Shown: positions 6,446 to 13,383 of the stretch, piece after piece | Layout: every line of letters begins with the position of its first letter | Position numbering within the stretch: the first letter of the stretch is position 1 | Assembly (NCBI GenBank): GCA_903853185.1 | Contig: CAINSX010000084.1 | Span: 1 to 13,676 of the forward strand | Direction of reading: 5' to 3' | DNA length: 13,676 bases | DNA from: an uncultured Opitutia bacterium | GTDB taxonomy: Bacteria > Verrucomicrobiota > Verrucomicrobiia > Opitutales > UBA953 | Program-made: the position numbers and the translations under genes | The notes under the pieces: model-generated | The model's input: only the letters and a program-made list of their open reading frames with translations | Told to the model about the DNA's origin: nothing | Databases searched by the model: none

Positions 6446-7372
6446 TCAGAGCCAGTCGAGGCCGAGGTCGCACCAGGGTGCGGCGTGGGTGAGGGCGCCA
6501 CTCGAGACGAAGTCCGGCGCGAGGGCGCCGATGAGCGGGAGCGATTCTAGGCTGACGCCGCCGCTGACTTCGGACCATGCGAGGCCGCGGAGCTGCGGGA
6601 TCGCCACGCGCAGGTCGGCGACCGGAAAGTTGTCGAGCAGGATGATGTCCGCGCCGGCCTGGAGGACCGGGGCGATCTGGTCGAGGCGATCCACCTCGAC
6701 TTCGACGAGGAGGTCCGAGCGGCTTTCGCGCGCGCGGCGGACCAGCTTCGTGATCCGTTCGCCCGCCGTGGCGCCGCCGGCCGCGAGATGATTATCCTTC
6801 ACCATGATACGGTCGAAGAGACCTAGCCGATGGTTGTAGCCGCCACCTTGGCCGACCGCGTATTTCTCGAGCATGCGGAAGCCGGGTGTCGTCTTGCGCG
6901 TATCGAGCAGCTTGGTCGGCGACGAACCTAGGGCGAGGACGTGCTCGCGGGTGTGCGTCGCCACGCCGCAGAGGCGCTGGAGAAAATTCAAGAGGATACG
7001 TTCGGCGGAAAGCAGCTCGGCGGAGGGCCCTTCGACTTCGGCGACCGCCGTGCCGGCGGGCACGAACTGTCCATCGTAGGCGAGCGGCTTCGCGTGACAG
7101 CGGCACCCGTAGGCCGCGAAGACCACGTCAAGCAACCCGAGTCCGGCGAGGACCATCGGTCGGCGGGCGACCACGCGGGCACGGGCGCGGGCGGCGCCGG
7201 TGAGGAGGGCCGCGGAGGGATCGCCGTTGCGGAGCGGCCGTTCGGCGAGACCTAAGCCCGAGAGATCCTCGTCGCGCGCGAACTCGGCGAAGCGGAGCAA
7301 CCACGACCGGTCCAACTCGTCCCAGCGGAGACGGCGGATAAGTCGGTCGGTCTGGCCCGGATCACGCGGCAT
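6446..7372 (-). CDS. nadC: Nicotinate-nucleotide pyrophosphorylase (carboxylating)
   Basis: NadC (quinolinate phosphoribosyltransferase) converts quinolinate and PRPP to nicotinate mononucleotide, CO2 and diphosphate in de novo NAD synthesis. At 308 residues it is slightly longer than the usual ~280-290. The N-terminal open-face sandwich (about 1-130) precedes the alpha/beta barrel. Diagnostic motifs are LDTRKTTPGFRMLEK (156-170) and the very conserved stretch 176-195, including GGYNHRLGLFDRIMVKDNH, plus DIILLDNF and SGGVSLE near the phosphate-binding end. It is read 39 bp after dnaJ and 4 nt before birA. The nadA and nadB genes that would supply quinolinate are not in the window. Confidence 0.96.
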   Translation of the reverse strand: MPRDPGQTDRLIRRLRWDELDRSWLLRFAEFARDEDLSGLGLAERPLRNGDPSAALLTGAARARARVVARRPMVLAGLGLLDVVFAAYGCRCHAKPLAYDGQFVPAGTAVAEVEGPSAELLSAERILLNFLQRLCGVATHTREHVLALGSSPTKLLDTRKTTPGFRMLEKYAVGQGGGYNHRLGLFDRIMVKDNHLAAGGATAGERITKLVRRARESRSDLLVEVEVDRLDQIAPVLQAGADIILLDNFPVADLRVAIPQLRGLAWSEVSGGVSLESLPLIGALAPDFVSSGALTHAAPWCDLGLDWL

Positions 7373-7411
7373 GGGTTCACCTTATGACCCGACCCCTGTC
7401 GGGCAAGGGGC

Positions 7412-8545
7412 TTAACGGAAGAACTCCTTGAACTTCGCCCGCCAGGATTCGGAGACCGGCGCGGCTTCGTCACCGCAGGCGGTGGCGTAAGCCTTGAGGG
7501 CATCCTTTTCCTTGTCGGTCATCTTCTTCGGCACGTCGATGTCAACGCGCACGAGTAGATCGCCCGAGGTCGAGCCACGAAGCGGAGGCATGCCTTCGCC
7601 GCGAAGGCGGAAGATCGTGCCGCCCTGCGTACCGGCAGGGATGTTCAGCGTGGTCTTTCCCTTAAGCTTCGGGACGACGATCTTGCCGCCGAGGGCAGCG
7701 ATCGAGAATTTCACCGGCACGCTGCAGGCGAGGTCATTGCCGTCGCGCTCAAAGAGCTGGTGATCCGTGACGCTGATGTAGACGTAAAGGTCGCCGGCGG
7801 AAGCACCGCGGCGGCCAGCCGAGCCGTTGCCGCTGGAGCGAAGCTTCGTGCCCGTGTCGACGCCGGGAGGGATGCGCAGGCTGACGGTGGATTCGGCGAC
7901 CGTGCGGCCTTCGCCGGAGCAAGGCTTGCAAGGCTTGTCGATGCGCTCGCCCTGGCCGCCGCAAGAAGGGCAGACCTGGCGCATCTGGAAGAAGCCGTTC
8001 GAGCGGACCACCTGGCCTTGGCCGCCGCAGGTTGGGCAGCGGCTCTTCTTAGAACCCGGCTCGGCGCCGGAACCGGAGCACTTCGCGCAGGCGACGTGCT
8101 TACGGTAAGGAATCTTTCGTTCGACGCCTTCGGCGGCTTCTTCGAGCGTGATCTTCAGGTCGACGCGAAGGTCTTCACCGGCGTCGTCCTGGCTCTCGCT
8201 CGCGCCACCGCCGAAACCGCCACCACCGCCGCCACCAAACATCTGTTCGAAGATATCGCGAGGATCGGCGCCGCGGAAACCGCCACCGGCCGGCCCGCGA
8301 CCAGCGCCCGCGCCCATATTGGGATCGAACGCCGCTTCGCCATGCTGGTCGTACTGCTTACGCTTCCCCTCGTCGCCGAGGATCTCGTAGGCGCGCGAGA
8401 CTTTTTTGAATTTCTCCTCGGCCTCCTTGTTGCCCGGATTGCGGTCCGGGTGGAACTCCATCGCCTTCTTGCGATAAGCCTTCTTGAGCTCATCGGCGGA
8501 CGCGGACTTCGCGACGCCCAACAGCGTATAATAGTCGTCGGCCAT
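7412..8545 (-). CDS. dnaJ: Chaperone protein DnaJ (Hsp40, class A)
   Basis: DnaJ delivers unfolded clients to DnaK and stimulates its ATPase. The 377-residue protein has full class A architecture. The J domain (about 4-68) carries HPD at 32-34. A Gly/Phe-rich linker (about 78-115) includes an uninterrupted run of Gly. The zinc-finger region has four CxxCxGxG repeats (Cys pairs 153/156, 170/173, 192/195, 206/209). The C-terminal substrate-binding domains include IPPGVDTGTKLR and LRGEGMPPLRG. It follows grpE after 9 nt, so the two co-chaperones are co-expressed. dnaK and hrcA are absent from the window, and I saw no CIRCE-type operator. The 16-bp hairpin after the stop (7388-7403) lacks a T-run. 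Confidence 0.97.
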   Translation of the reverse strand: MADDYYTLLGVAKSASADELKKAYRKKAMEFHPDRNPGNKEAEEKFKKVSRAYEILGDEGKRKQYDQHGEAAFDPNMGAGAGRGPAGGGFRGADPRDIFEQMFGGGGGGGFGGGASESQDDAGEDLRVDLKITLEEAAEGVERKIPYRKHVACAKCSGSGAEPGSKKSRCPTCGGQGQVVRSNGFFQMRQVCPSCGGQGERIDKPCKPCSGEGRTVAESTVSLRIPPGVDTGTKLRSSGNGSAGRRGASAGDLYVYISVTDHQLFERDGNDLACSVPVKFSIAALGGKIVVPKLKGKTTLNIPAGTQGGTIFRLRGEGMPPLRGSTSGDLLVRVDIDVPKKMTDKEKDALKAYATACGDEAAPVSESWRAKFKEFFR

Positions 8546-8554
8546 CGGGAAAAG

Positions 8555-9061
8555 TTACTTAGCGGCGCCGGAAGAGACGAAGACGGCGGCCGGGCGGAGG
8601 ACGCGGTCATGGAGCAACCAGCCCGAGCGGGCGACGCGGAGCACCGTGCCTTCGGCGACGTCGGCGCTGGTCTCGGAGCCCACGGCTTCGTGGCGGGCGG
8701 GATCGAACGGCTGACCCGTCGGGTTGACCTCGACGAGCCCCTGCCCAGAAAGGATGGAGCGTAACTGGCCGACCGCCATGCGGAAGCCTTCGGCGACGGC
8801 GCGTCCGTCGGTGTGCTTCGCCGCCGATTCCAGCCCGAGATTTAGTGAATCGAGCGCCGGGAGCAGGTCTTCGAGCAGACCAGACGTGGCGAACTTGCGG
8901 AGCTCGATGCCCTCGCGATGGTGGCGGCGCTGCTGGTTCTGCTGGTCGGCGTTGGTGCGTAGCACCGTGTCCTTGAGGAGGGCGACCTGGCCTTCGAGCT
9001 CGGCGATACGGGTCGCGGCATCGGGCTGGATCGGTTCAGAGGAAGGGGTTGGGTCGGTCAT
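8555..9061 (-). CDS. grpE: Nucleotide exchange factor GrpE
   Basis: GrpE releases ADP from DnaK, resetting the chaperone cycle, and acts as a thermosensing dimer. The 168-residue protein has a variable acidic/Pro-rich N-terminus, a long helix (about 17-60, ELEGQVALLKDTVLRTNADQ) and the four-helix region with LLEDLLPALDSL. The C-terminal beta-wing signature is recognisable in PFDPARHEAV followed by GTVLRVARSGWLLHDRVLRPAAVFVS. It begins 4 nt after the AsmA-like gene and is followed after 9 nt by dnaJ. The ATG at 9061-9059 matches the family N-terminus. Confidence 0.95.
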   Translation of the reverse strand: MTDPTPSSEPIQPDAATRIAELEGQVALLKDTVLRTNADQQNQQRRHHREGIELRKFATSGLLEDLLPALDSLNLGLESAAKHTDGRAVAEGFRMAVGQLRSILSGQGLVEVNPTGQPFDPARHEAVGSETSADVAEGTVLRVARSGWLLHDRVLRPAAVFVSSGAAK

Positions 9062-9065
9062 GAGA

Positions 9066-9836
9066 TTATTTTTCGCTGAGGAGTTTCTCGGTCACGGATT
9101 TGCGGAGGCGCTCGCGGGCGAGATCGAGCAGGAGGTCTGGCTGCTGCTGGACGGCGGTCTGCACGGCTTGCGTGCCCATCGGGCGGGAGACCTTCTCGTC
9201 GAAGTTGCGCTCGGTGATGTCGCGGGCCTCGAAGACATAATTAAACGCCTGGTCGACGACCACCTTCCGCTGGTCGGTGCCGTCGCCGGAGATAATCGTG
9301 ATGTGGCCGACCCGCACACGAAGGTGCTTGATCAGGAACGACTGCTTGGCGCCAGACGGGCCGGGCGCGGGCGGCGGAGTGTTGGCGACGGGCGCAGACT
9401 TGATCCCATTGAAGATATCCTTCGCGTTGTTATCCTTCAGGAAGTCGGCCTTACCGACGATCGTCAGGCGCTCGATGTCGAGCTCGGCGTCATTGACGAT
9501 CTGGCTGCCGCCCTCGAAGAACGTCAGCGGCTCGAGATCGATGGCGAGCCGACGGATCTTCAGGAAGTCCTTCTCGGACCAGCGGGTCGGGTTGGTGATC
9601 GTCAGTCCCTCATAGGCCAGACGTCCCGCAAAGAGGTTCGTGTCGTTGGTTTCGACTGCCAGATGGGCACCGGACTTCGTCGCAAGGGAAGAGTCGAGTA
9701 GCTTAGGGGAGAACCGGCCCAAGGCCCAGACGCCCAGCAAGCCCACCATCACCAGGAAAAGCGCCACGCCGCAGAGCATCGTGAGAAGCTTGCGCAAGGC
9801 AGACCCGAGGCGGGTGCTTTTGGAGGGGACGGACAT
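9066..9836 (-). CDS. AsmA-like membrane-anchored protein
   Basis: With the ATG at 9836 the protein has 256 residues. A basic N-terminus is followed by one transmembrane segment (about 17-39, LLTMLCGVALFLVMVGLLGVW) and then an exported region. That region has the FAGRLAYEGLTITNP...FLKIRRLAIDLEPL pattern seen in AsmA/YicG/TamB-like proteins, where repeated beta-strands form a lipid-handling groove. A further match is HLRVRVGHITI. Only one such unit is present, so it is short for the family and the assignment rests on pattern resemblance. The C-terminal third (residues about 195-256) is helical and charged. The frame is open 16 codons further upstream, but those residues look unlike a signal anchor. 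It appears to be the first gene of the chaperone/cofactor run. Confidence 0.7.
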   Translation of the reverse strand: MSVPSKSTRLGSALRKLLTMLCGVALFLVMVGLLGVWALGRFSPKLLDSSLATKSGAHLAVETNDTNLFAGRLAYEGLTITNPTRWSEKDFLKIRRLAIDLEPLTFFEGGSQIVNDAELDIERLTIVGKADFLKDNNAKDIFNGIKSAPVANTPPPAPGPSGAKQSFLIKHLRVRVGHITIISGDGTDQRKVVVDQAFNYVFEARDITERNFDEKVSRPMGTQAVQTAVQQQPDLLLDLARERLRKSVTEKLLSEK

Positions 9837-9855
9837 CGAAGGACGCTGAATTCGA

Positions 9856-9884
9856 GCAGTAGGCGTGCCACCGAGCAGGGTCAA
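9856..9884 (-). promoter_or_regulatory. Weak candidate promoter of the AsmA-like/grpE/dnaJ run
   Basis: On the minus strand TTGACC (9879-9884, 5 of 6) lies 17 nt upstream of TACTGC (9856-9861, 2 of 6). The expected start site near 9849 would give a ~13-nt leader before the ATG at 9836. The -10 is poor and the call rests mainly on the -35, the spacing and the position. No heat-shock sigma-32 motif or CIRCE inverted repeat was seen. Confidence 0.28.
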
Positions 9885-9984
9885 CGGTGGAGGCGAAAAG
9901 CGGGGTTAACGGGTGATTTTCTCGAAAGGCTGGTACCAGGGCGGCCGGACACAGCGGGCAAGCGGGTCCTTCTGTCCCGGAGGT

Positions 9985-10013
9985 GTGACGCTGAAGTCCT
10001 GCTTGGTTATGCG
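9985..10013 (+). promoter_or_regulatory. Weak candidate promoter of hisG
   Basis: GTGACG (9985-9990, 4 of 6) lies 17 nt upstream of TATGCG (10008-10013, 3 of 6). The expected start site near 10020 would leave a leader of about 35 nt that includes the GGAGG at 10042-10046. Unlike the other candidate promoters here, this one would give a message with a normal leader. Confidence 0.25.
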
Positions 10014-10041
10014 TCCAGGGCGGGGGCGAGGTAAGGCTTGC

Positions 10042-10046
10042 GGAGG
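10042..10046 (+). promoter_or_regulatory. Shine-Dalgarno sequence deciding the hisG start
   Basis: GGAGG lies 8 nt before the GTG at 10055, ideal spacing for a ribosome binding site, but 29 nt before the ATG at 10076. It favours the GTG start. It stands out because most other starts in the window have no recognisable SD. Confidence 0.55.
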
Positions 10047-10054
10047 GGCGTAGG

Positions 10055-10960
10055 GTGGGCTTCCTCCATACTCCAATGAGTCAGGAAGCCGCCAAATTGA
10101 TGCTCGGTCTGCCTAAGGGTAGCTTGGAAGAGGCCACTCTCCAGCTGTTCGCCCGCGCCGGGTTCCCCGTCACGAAGAGCAGCCGTTCTTACCGCCCCTC
10201 CTTCGATGATCCCGCCCTCGATGGCCGCTTCATCCGCGCCCAAGAAGTCGCCCGCTATGTCGAACATGGCTTCTTCGACTGCGGCCTCACCGGTCAGGAC
10301 TGGGTCCAGGAGAACAACGCCGACGTCGTGCAGGTCTGCGAGCTCATCTACAGTCGCGCCTCCGCCCAGAAATCCCGCTGGGTCCTCTGCGTGCCGGAAG
10401 CCTCTCCGGTCCAGACCGCCAAGGACCTTGCCGGCAAGCGCGTCGCCACCGAACTCGTCGAGACCACCCGCCGCTGGTTCAAGGCGCAGGGCGTCGAATG
10501 CGAAGTCGAATTCTCCTGGGGTGCCACCGAAGTGAAGGTGCCTGAGCTCGCCGACGCCATCGTCGACATCACCGAGACCGGTTCCTCCATCAAGGCCAAC
10601 AAGCTGCGCATCGTCGCCCAGCTGATGGAGACCACCACCGTCCTCGTCGCGAACAAGGCCGCCTGGGCCAATCCCGCCAAGCGCGCCAAGATCGAGCAGA
10701 TCGTGCTCATGCTGCAGGGCGCCCTCGCCGCGCAGCACATGGTCGGCCTCAAGTTCAACCTCCCGAAGGCGAAGCTCGACCAGATCGCCGCCGCCCTCCC
10801 TGCCCTGCGAAATCCGACGGTCTCCCCGCTGAGCAACCCTGAGTGGATTGCCGTCGAGACCATCATCGACGCCCGCCAGGCCCGCGAGTTCATCCCGACC
10901 CTCAAAGCCGCTGGCGCTGAGGGCATCGTGGAGTACCCCATCAACAAGCTCGTCTACTAA
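10055..10960 (+). CDS. hisG: ATP phosphoribosyltransferase, long form
   Basis: HisG joins ATP and PRPP to phosphoribosyl-ATP, the committed and feedback-controlled step of histidine synthesis. At 301 residues (294 from the ATG at 10076) it is the long, homohexameric form. The catalytic part begins LMLGLPKGSLEEATLQLF and has the PRPP-binding motif DITETGSSIKANKL. The C-terminal ~80 residues form the ACT-like histidine-sensing domain, ending EGIVEYPINKLVY. Long-form enzymes do not need the HisZ subunit. The GTG at 10055 is preferred because of the well-placed GGAGG, but the family N-terminus would also fit the ATG. No other his gene is near. aguB starts 10 bp downstream, suggesting co-transcription. 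Confidence 0.93.
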   Translation: MGFLHTPMSQEAAKLMLGLPKGSLEEATLQLFARAGFPVTKSSRSYRPSFDDPALDGRFIRAQEVARYVEHGFFDCGLTGQDWVQENNADVVQVCELIYSRASAQKSRWVLCVPEASPVQTAKDLAGKRVATELVETTRRWFKAQGVECEVEFSWGATEVKVPELADAIVDITETGSSIKANKLRIVAQLMETTTVLVANKAAWANPAKRAKIEQIVLMLQGALAAQHMVGLKFNLPKAKLDQIAAALPALRNPTVSPLSNPEWIAVETIIDARQAREFIPTLKAAGAEGIVEYPINKLVY

Positions 10961-10970
10961 CGACCCCGTC

Positions 10971-11840
<870 letters not shown>

Positions 11841-11848
11841 CCTTCCGC

Positions 11849-12874
11849 ATGGCCACGCCTCGCTCCCTCGGATTCCGCATGCCCGCGGAATGGGAACCCC
11901 AGTCCGCCACGTGGCTGTCCTGGCCGTCGAACACCGCGCTCTGGCCCGGCCACTACGGCCTCATCCCCGCGAAGTTCGCGGAGTTCGCCGCCGCGATCTC
12001 AAAGTTCCAGCCCGTAAAGATCAACGCTGCGGGCAAGCTGCGCGCCGAAGCCGAACGCGAACTCAAGGAAGCCAAGGCCGACCTTTCGGTCATCGAACTG
12101 ACCGACATCGCGACCGACGACGTCTGGTGCCGCGACCACGGCCCGATCTTCGTGAAGAACGATGGCTCGAAGGAGCTCGCGCTCACCGACTGGGAATTCC
12201 ACGGCTGGGGCGGCAAGTTCGAAGCTTCGCTCGACAACCAGGTCCCCGGTAAGATCGCCGCGCGCCTCGGCGTGAAGAAGTTCAGCTATCCCTTCGAACT
12301 CGAAGGCGGCGGCATCGAAGTCTCCGGCGACGGCCTGCTCCTTACCACCGAGGCCGTGCAGAACAACCCAAACCGCGCCGAAGGCCGCGATGATGCCGCG
12401 TTCCACGCCGCCATCCGCGAGGGCCTCGCGATCGACGAACTCCTCTGGATCGGCGAAGGCCTCGCCAACGACGACACCGACGGCCACATCGACAACCTCG
12501 CCCGCTTCATCGCGCCGCGCACGATCCTCGCCGTCAGCGAAGCCGATAAGGCCTCGCCCAACTACGCGCCGATGCAGGAGAACCTCAAGCGCCTGCGCGA
12601 GATGCGTCCGCGCGGCCAGCGGCTCGACGTCCTCGAGCTCCCGCTGCCCACGCCCATCCGCCTCGCCGGACGCAACCTGCCCCCGAGCCACGCCAACTTC
12701 CTCATCGTGAACGGCGGCGTCCTTGTGCCGCTCTACGGCCAGGATTCGGACAAGGTCGCCATGGGTATCGTCGGCGACTGCTTCCCGGGTCGCAAGATCG
12801 TGGGCATCGACTGCCGCGTGCTGCTCATCGAAGGCGGTGCGCTGCACTGCCTCAGTCAGCAGCAGCCTGTTTAA
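11849..12874 (+). CDS. aguA: Agmatine deiminase
   Basis: AguA converts agmatine to N-carbamoylputrescine and ammonia, feeding the adjacent AguB. The 341-residue protein has all the hallmarks of the bacterial/plant agmatine deiminase branch of the guanidine-modifying superfamily: MPAEWEPQSATWLSWP near the N-terminus, WCRDHGP (93-99), ELEGGGIEVSGDG (150-162), NDDTDGHIDN (207-216, with the catalytic His213) and the C-terminal GGALHC, with the nucleophile Cys334, followed by SQQQP. Length matches the family. The source of agmatine, arginine decarboxylase, is not in the window. The stop is 10 bp before the first unit of the repeat element, which is probably where transcription meets its first structured RNA. 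Confidence 0.96.
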   Translation: MATPRSLGFRMPAEWEPQSATWLSWPSNTALWPGHYGLIPAKFAEFAAAISKFQPVKINAAGKLRAEAERELKEAKADLSVIELTDIATDDVWCRDHGPIFVKNDGSKELALTDWEFHGWGGKFEASLDNQVPGKIAARLGVKKFSYPFELEGGGIEVSGDGLLLTTEAVQNNPNRAEGRDDAAFHAAIREGLAIDELLWIGEGLANDDTDGHIDNLARFIAPRTILAVSEADKASPNYAPMQENLKRLREMRPRGQRLDVLELPLPTPIRLAGRNLPPSHANFLIVNGGVLVPLYGQDSDKVAMGIVGDCFPGRKIVGIDCRVLLIEGGALHCLSQQQPV

Positions 12875-12884
12875 GGCCGAGACT

Positions 12885-12916
12885 AGTTGATTAGTTGACC
12901 AGTTGGCCAGTTGACA
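12885..12916 (+). repeat. Left outer array: four tandem 8-bp units, consensus AGTTGRYY
   Basis: Units start at 12885 (AGTTGATT), 12893 (AGTTGACC), 12901 (AGTTGGCC) and 12909 (AGTTGACA), with no gaps. The first five bases are identical in all four, and the changes are almost all transitions in the last three. The set reappears in inverted orientation at 13193-13224. Confidence 0.9.
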
Positions 12917-13010
12917 AGGGATGCAAATGAGAGGCTCGGTTGATCAGATGAGAGCACCACGAACTCAAAGGGAAACCGGAGACCGGATGATTGGTTGGGG
13001 AAATCTTTGT

Positions 13011-13074
13011 CAGGTCTCGGGTCTCGGCCGTCGGGATCCAGGTTCAGGTGTTCAGGTTCGGGTACAGGTTCAGG
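13011..13074 (+). repeat. Left inner array: 7-bp then 6-bp tandem units
   Basis: Five contiguous heptamers occupy 13011-13045 (CAGGTCT, then CGGGTCT, CGGCCGT, CGGGATC and CAGGTTC). After AGGTG come four hexamers at 13051-13074 (TTCAGG, TTCGGG, TACAGG, TTCAGG). The third heptamer departs from the rest by carrying GGCC, matching a complementary departure in the third heptamer of the right array. Confidence 0.85.
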
Positions 13075-13092
13075 ACCTGAATTTTGCCCCGC

Positions 13093-13153
13093 ACCCGTAC
13101 CTGCACCTGATAACCCGCACCTGAGACCTGAGGGCCGAGACCTGGGACCTGAA
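13093..13153 (-). repeat. Right inner array: 6-bp then 7-bp tandem units, inverted copy of the left
   Basis: Three hexamers at 13093-13110 (ACCCGT, ACCTGC, ACCTGA), a TA spacer and a fourth hexamer (ACCCGC, 13113-13118) are followed by five contiguous heptamers at 13119-13153 (ACCTGAG twice, GGCCGAG, ACCTGGG, ACCTGAA). The order, unit lengths and unit counts mirror the left array about a centre near 13082. Positions 13133-13151 pair with 13011-13029 without a mismatch when two G-U pairs are allowed. Confidence 0.85.
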
Positions 13154-13192
13154 AATACATACCGGTCTCCCCTTGAGCGCCGGGTCGATCCT

Positions 13193-13224
13193 GGCCAACT
13201 GGCCAACCGATCAACTGGCCAACT
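13193..13224 (-). repeat. Right outer array: four tandem 8-bp units, inverted relative to the left
   Basis: Units start at 13193 (GGCCAACT), 13201 (GGCCAACC), 13209 (GATCAACT) and 13217 (GGCCAACT). Read on the minus strand they are copies of the AGTTGRYY unit of the left array. The two 32-bp arms are complementary at about 25 of 32 positions. Confidence 0.9.
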
Positions 13225-13233
13225 CCTACCCGC

Positions 13234-13383
13234 TTACTTCTTCGGCTTTAGTTTAGTCGCGCACCCGCAATCCCCGGCACAGCCGCCTTCTTTACGACGG
13301 CGAGCCGCGGCGATCCATCGGCGCGCGAGCCAAGCCACGGCGAAACCCACGATGGCCCCGACGATGACGGCTTCGAGGTTCAT
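13234..13383 (-). CDS. FeoB-associated Cys-rich membrane protein
   Basis: A 49-residue protein: one transmembrane helix at the N-terminus (about 4-24, EAVIVGAIVGFAVAWLA), a basic stretch RRWIAAARRRK and a short Cys cluster GGCAGDCGC (Cys35, Cys39, Cys41), then a Lys-rich tail. This layout matches the small FeoB-associated Cys-rich membrane proteins often encoded directly after feoB. Its ATG (13383-13381) overlaps the feoB stop by 4 bp, implying translational coupling. The cysteines may bind iron or another metal or take part in assembly of the transporter, but this is not established. The same frame is open upstream inside feoB, but that part is antisense-like noise in another frame of a real gene. 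Confidence 0.85.
   Translation of the reverse strand: MNLEAVIVGAIVGFAVAWLARRWIAAARRRKEGGCAGDCGCATKLKPKK

Larger units (their letters stand above)
12885..13224. repeat. 340-bp nested inverted-repeat element between convergent genes
   Basis: This stretch fills nearly all of the 359-bp gap between the aguA stop (12874) and the stop of the Cys-rich gene (13234). It has three nested symmetrical layers. The outer arms are four tandem 8-bp units on each side (12885-12916 and 13193-13224). A 9-bp inverted pair lies inside them, GGAGACCGG (12978-12986) with CCGGTCTCC (13162-13170). The innermost layer is a mirror-image pair of 7-bp and 6-bp tandem arrays (13011-13074 and 13093-13153). I see no coding signal. 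It could be a non-autonomous mobile or REP-like element, a bidirectional terminator, or a structured RNA. Confidence 0.85.

Noticed and set aside
7388..7403. Hairpin CCCGAC/GTCGGG between dnaJ and nadC as a terminator
   Set aside because: The stem is only 6 bp and no T-run follows on the minus strand, so termination is not supported.
7760..8764. 334-codon plus-strand open frame opposite dnaJ and grpE
   Set aside because: Antisense shadow of genes with full DnaJ and GrpE signatures.
9910..10030. Possible small structured RNA (signal recognition particle type) in the hisG upstream gap
   Set aside because: I looked for the conserved SRP core loop (GGUCAGG...GGAAG...GCAGC) and could not place it; pairing elsewhere is unremarkable.
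9837..10054. CIRCE operator or sigma-32 promoter for the grpE-dnaJ run
   Set aside because: No TTAGCACTC-N9-GAGTGCTAA inverted repeat and no CTTGAA...CCCCAT pattern is present in the gap.
12885..13224. CRISPR array
   Set aside because: The repeats are 6-8 bp, contiguous without spacers and arranged in inverted arms. This is unlike the 23-40 bp repeats with unique spacers of CRISPR.
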